From Phymorhynchus buccinoides (taxonomy: Eukaryota; Mollusca; Gastropoda; Neogastropoda; Raphitomidae): DNA of 64,000 nt. A program made the position numbers and the translations under genes. The notes below the pieces were generated by a model. It was not told the DNA's origin and did no database searches. It was given only the letters and a program-made list of their open reading frames with translations. This document shows, piece after piece, positions 61,263 through 64,000 of this stretch (positions are counted from its first letter, which is position 1; every line of letters begins with the position of its first letter). Location: NCBI GenBank assembly GCA_017654935.2, contig CM065690.1, positions 9,505,906-9,569,905 of the forward strand. Direction: 5' to 3'.

Positions 61263-61723
61263 AGTATTTGTTGCATTTTTTTTTGCACACAAAATTGAAT
61301 CTAGATATTAGTCTAAGCAAGCATTTCTTCCTAAAACCATTTTGGCTGTATGTTCTTCGTCGTATTTTTAATATATTTCTTTCATCAGATTTATGGTCAA
61401 AAAATGTTTTTGCAAAATACTCCTACCATGCAACTTATTTAGTAGAAAATGTTATTAAAATAATACACGTTTTATCACAGACATAAATAAAAATACTAAT
61501 GAGTGAAGCTCTGACACTGGATACAGAATATCTAATTTTCTTACGTACTATAGGCCTAACATTATTCTTGACTGTTGTTTATGAAACATTTCTCATGTAA
61601 AGTTGGCTTGAAACAAATCCTGAAACTAAACGTTCCTCCCAGAACAGCTGTGCCCTTGTCACAGTCATTCGTTCAATAGTGGATGAATCAGTGCCACCGC
61701 GCACAGCCGAGGAGACCGGGCCT

Positions 61724-61759
<36 letters not shown>

Positions 61760-62065
61760 GGGTGAAATAAAACCCCATCACTTTTTTTAAGCTAAATTGA
61801 GCTACCATTTTATGATTACTTGATAAACTGTTTCGGTCAGTAACTGTCGTAAAGTGACAGTAGTTAGCAAAGAAAAGTTTTTGTTACCCAAATCAATTAG
61901 GCTAAGTAGAAAGAAAAAAAAAGAAAAAAAGAAAAAAATGACCAGTACCTTTTGGAGTAACGTAAAAATGGTAGGTATAAAAAACAAGGTACCTGTAAAA
62001 AGGAGAAACTTCAACGTTTCGTGCCCTAAGCACTTAGTCATGAAGTGAAGACAGCAAAGTTGACA
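61263..62065. other. Spacer, nothing recognised
   Basis: AT-rich with a (GA)n at 61728-61756 and an A/G homopolymer run near 61910-61940. A GTTTCGTGCCCTAAGCAC motif at about 62017 recalls the 47930-48304 element. Confidence 0.4.
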
Positions 62066-62411
62066 GGTTGTAGATCTTCCTCTTGTGAGTATAGTTCACA
62101 ATCAGCCCAAAGGTCAGTGGGAGAGAAATAGTGGGGGTAGTGGAAAATTAGTGTGATTACAGTTTATGAGGGTAGAAGAGCAAAAGGGTACATGGGCAAC
62201 AAGTGAGGTGGGGGGAGAGGGGTGTAGATGGCTTGTTGGAGAGGCAGAGGGAAAGGGGGGGGGGGGGTGGGGGGGGGTTTGGAAAAACAACATTGCTCTT
62301 CTACCCTCATAAACTGTAATCACACTATTTTTCCACTACCCCCACTATTTCTCTCCCACTGACCTTTGGGCTGATTGTGAACTATGCTCACAAGAGGAAG
62401 ATCTACAACCT
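62066..62411. mobile_element. Long inverted repeat (about 119-bp arms)
   Basis: GGTTGTAGATCTTCCTCTTG and ACAATCAGCCCAAAGGTCAG on the left are mirrored on the right by CTGACCTTTGGGCTGATTGT and AGGAAGATCTACAACC. The ~107-bp centre holds a long G-run. The right arm ends where a tRNA-derived SINE head begins. Confidence 0.8.
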
Positions 62412-62415
62412 ACCA

Positions 62416-62700
62416 GCCGCCGTGGTGTAGTGGTTAGCGTCGCGGACTACTGGCTGGGAGGTCTTGGGTTCGAATCCCATCAGAGGCGAGAGTTTTTTCG
62501 GTCCTGGACCGACTCCTACCCAGAGTGAGTGGCTATGGGCTCAATGGGAAGACTGAAACCACACAGTCGAGTTTCATCCGCTTAACGGATGCGAGTCTGA
62601 GAGTGTTGCTCTAATTTCAAGACCAACACTGCAGGTGTATGTAGTTCTCGGGTCTGGTTAACGCCGGGATATCATTATGAAAGGAAGCGTAGAATACAGC
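62416..62700 (+). mobile_element. tRNA-derived SINE, plus strand
   Basis: Head GCCGCCGTGGTGTAGTGG, with an A box TGGTGTAGTGG at 62423-62433 and a perfect B box GGTTCGAATCC at 62467-62477, 44 bp apart as in tRNA genes. The tRNA-like part ends about 62490 and is followed by a ~200-bp body and an (ATC)n tail near 62738-62760. It is not a functional tRNA: the cloverleaf stems do not close cleanly. Confidence 0.82.
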
Positions 62701-62793
62701 CCTGCCATGCAGTCTCAGACCGATACGGAACTCCATAGCATCATCATCATCGTTATCATCGGCCTCATTTTCCATCAATCATAAAAATAAAAA

Positions 62794-63250
62794 ATGTCTC
62801 AAATTCTGTGGCTTTGCATGCCCTGCTCTCATGGTGACCTCAGTTTCGGTTTCCAATCCAGTCTATGCCTTGGTGCGTTCGGGTCAAAGTCATGGGGATC
62901 AGTGTGTTCTGGGGAGCTGTCGGTGGACGGTCGTGGTGGCGCCCTCGGAGGAGGACCTCACTCACGCTGGCTCCGCGACTAAGATAGTGTCGTCAGTAGG
63001 GGGCTTAATAGGTGGTGTCCTGAACAGGCTCCACTGAACTCCACCGAAGTGACTCAGCAGAAGTGCAGTGTCTCCTCGGTTGGTTGCCTCCTGACGGCCT
63101 AACATAGATTCGCTCCCCTTGGACTGCTGGTCTCGGATTCTGCGACTTGAACAAACCGGGGTGTAGCTGCGAATTGGGATTCGGAACGAGCGGCGTGGGA
63201 GCAACGCTACTGCATGTACGGCCCAGAAGATGGGACAGCAAAACCCAAAA
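62794..63250. repeat. Dispersed repeat family S, long copy
   Basis: The 3' part (GCTCCCCTTGGACTGCTGG, GATTCTGCGACTTGAACAAA, GAACGAGCGGCGTGGGAGCA) matches 26968-27095. The 5' part includes GTGACTCAGCAGAAGTGCAG. It ends in an A-rich tail (AAAACCCAAAAAACAAAAAA), suggesting a retroposed element. Confidence 0.6.
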
Positions 63251-63276
63251 AACAAAAAAAAGGAAAAAAAGAAGAA

Positions 63277-63432
63277 GTTAGTTTAACGTCCTCCGGCATG
63301 GAACAGGCACATATGGGACATCAATAGCTATAAAGGTTGTGGAACGATCCTGGAGGAATTGCAATACCAGGAAAGTCCCGAATTGTTAATTGATAAAAGA
63401 TATGGGCGACAAAAAGCTCGAGCGGTTACATA
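63277..63432. repeat. Dispersed repeat family T, diverged copy 3
   Basis: TTTAACGTCCTCCGGCATGG, ACAGGCACATATGGGACAT, GGAACGATCCTGGAGGAATT and AGGAAAGTCCCGAATT align with the other two copies. Confidence 0.62.
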
Positions 63433-63876
63433 GGCCTAACTTTTGTCTGCCTATCCGTTTTGTGCATTGCTCAAGACAAATAGATTCTGGATGGATGTAC
63501 TGTAATAACATCCAGTGGGGTATCACCTGAAGACATTTTGGCTGCCAATTCCTCGCAATTTGACGAGTTAAATTTGAGTACTTCGTATAAGTTTTTAGCT
63601 TATTTGTACTCTTAATAACTTACTTTCTGCTGCTGCTATATAATTTGTGTAGTTTCGACTAAAATCTCAGTTTAAACCAAGAATGTTCTTTCAGGTTTGA
63701 ACTATTTGCGACCTGTTGGTCATTCGGATACAGAATGTGTCTTTCTTTCTTACTGTCTTTATCACTTTGATGTTATCTTGCAGAAATGCTGAAAAAACAG
63801 TCTACATGTGTTTACTGATATTTTCTTTACAAGTTGAGATACAGGGTGACCCTTCCCCCACCCCACCCATAATGTA
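63433..63876. other. Spacer, nothing recognised
   Basis: AT-rich DNA without open frames of interest or clear repeats. Confidence 0.45.
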
Positions 63877-64000
63877 TAGGGGAAGACGGGGTAAAAAGCG
63901 CATGGGCGGGTAAGAAGCCCACCCCAATTATCTCATGAAATGAAGCAAATTTCAGTCTCATTTTGCCCATGAGACGAGCGTTAATGTCTAGTATTCGTCT
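63877..64000. mobile_element. Palindromic MITE family M, copy 7 (cut by window end)
   Basis: TAGGGGAAGACGGGGTAA, then GAAGCAAATTTCAGTCTC and the central GAGACGAGCGTTAATG, in the reverse orientation as in copy 2. The right arm lies beyond the window. Confidence 0.85.

Noticed and set aside
62416..62490. Functional tRNA gene
   Set aside because: A and B boxes are good, but the acceptor and anticodon stems do not pair cleanly and it continues into a SINE body.

Overview
The window is intron-rich animal nuclear DNA packed with repeats. Short exons with GT-AG junctions sit among many microsatellites, minisatellites, hairpin-forming MITEs, tRNA-derived SINEs and LINE remains. I see no prokaryotic or viral genes. 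The protein matches (an animal-type YccV/HspQ-domain protein and two SHIPPO-repeat ODF3/CIMAP1 sperm-tail proteins) plus the repeat landscape suggest a lophotrochozoan, most likely a marine gastropod mollusc. That assignment is inference; no marker in the window settles it.

Three genes lie on the + strand. (1) 763-9409 holds the last four recognisable coding exons of a protein with a YccV/HspQ (hemimethylated-DNA-binding-like) domain; its 5' part is outside the window. (2) 25702-31300 is a complete five-exon ODF3/CIMAP1-like gene (263 aa). (3) 41494-54761 is a second complete five-exon ODF3/CIMAP1-like gene (255 aa). Genes 2 and 3 are tandem paralogues in the same orientation and share three of four intron phases. 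SHIPPO proteins associate with axonemal or sperm-tail microtubules, so the pair probably serves cilia and sperm. The YccV-domain gene has no evident functional link to them.

Region by region: 1-9409 holds the YccV exons, with introns full of MITEs, a LINE tail and two minisatellites. 9410-25607 is the 3' UTR plus intergenic DNA, with a foldback element built of 24-26 bp subunits and several MITE families. 25608-31300 is ODF3-like gene 1. 31301-41493 is a spacer ending in tandem copies of a compound (TC)n/(AC)n unit just upstream of gene 2. 41494-54761 is ODF3-like gene 2; its introns carry three copies of one palindromic MITE, a truncated minus-strand LINE, kilobases of TATC/TGTC repeats, and a damaged plus-strand LINE that appears to sit inside a (TC)n tract. 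54762-64000 is repeat-rich with no gene I can recognise.

The most striking signal is that all three genes have a tandem repeat built from a piece of their own exon edge. The YccV gene has 36 copies of a 56-bp unit holding the 3' splice site and start of its last exon; early acceptor use would give a premature stop. ODF3-like gene 1 has ten copies of an exon-2 start, mostly in an 81-bp (27-codon) unit with its own splice acceptor, all in frame, so upstream acceptor choice could add up to 230 residues. Its donor side also shows degenerate duplications. ODF3-like gene 2 has degenerate ~35-50 bp repeats of its stop-codon region running into the 3' UTR.
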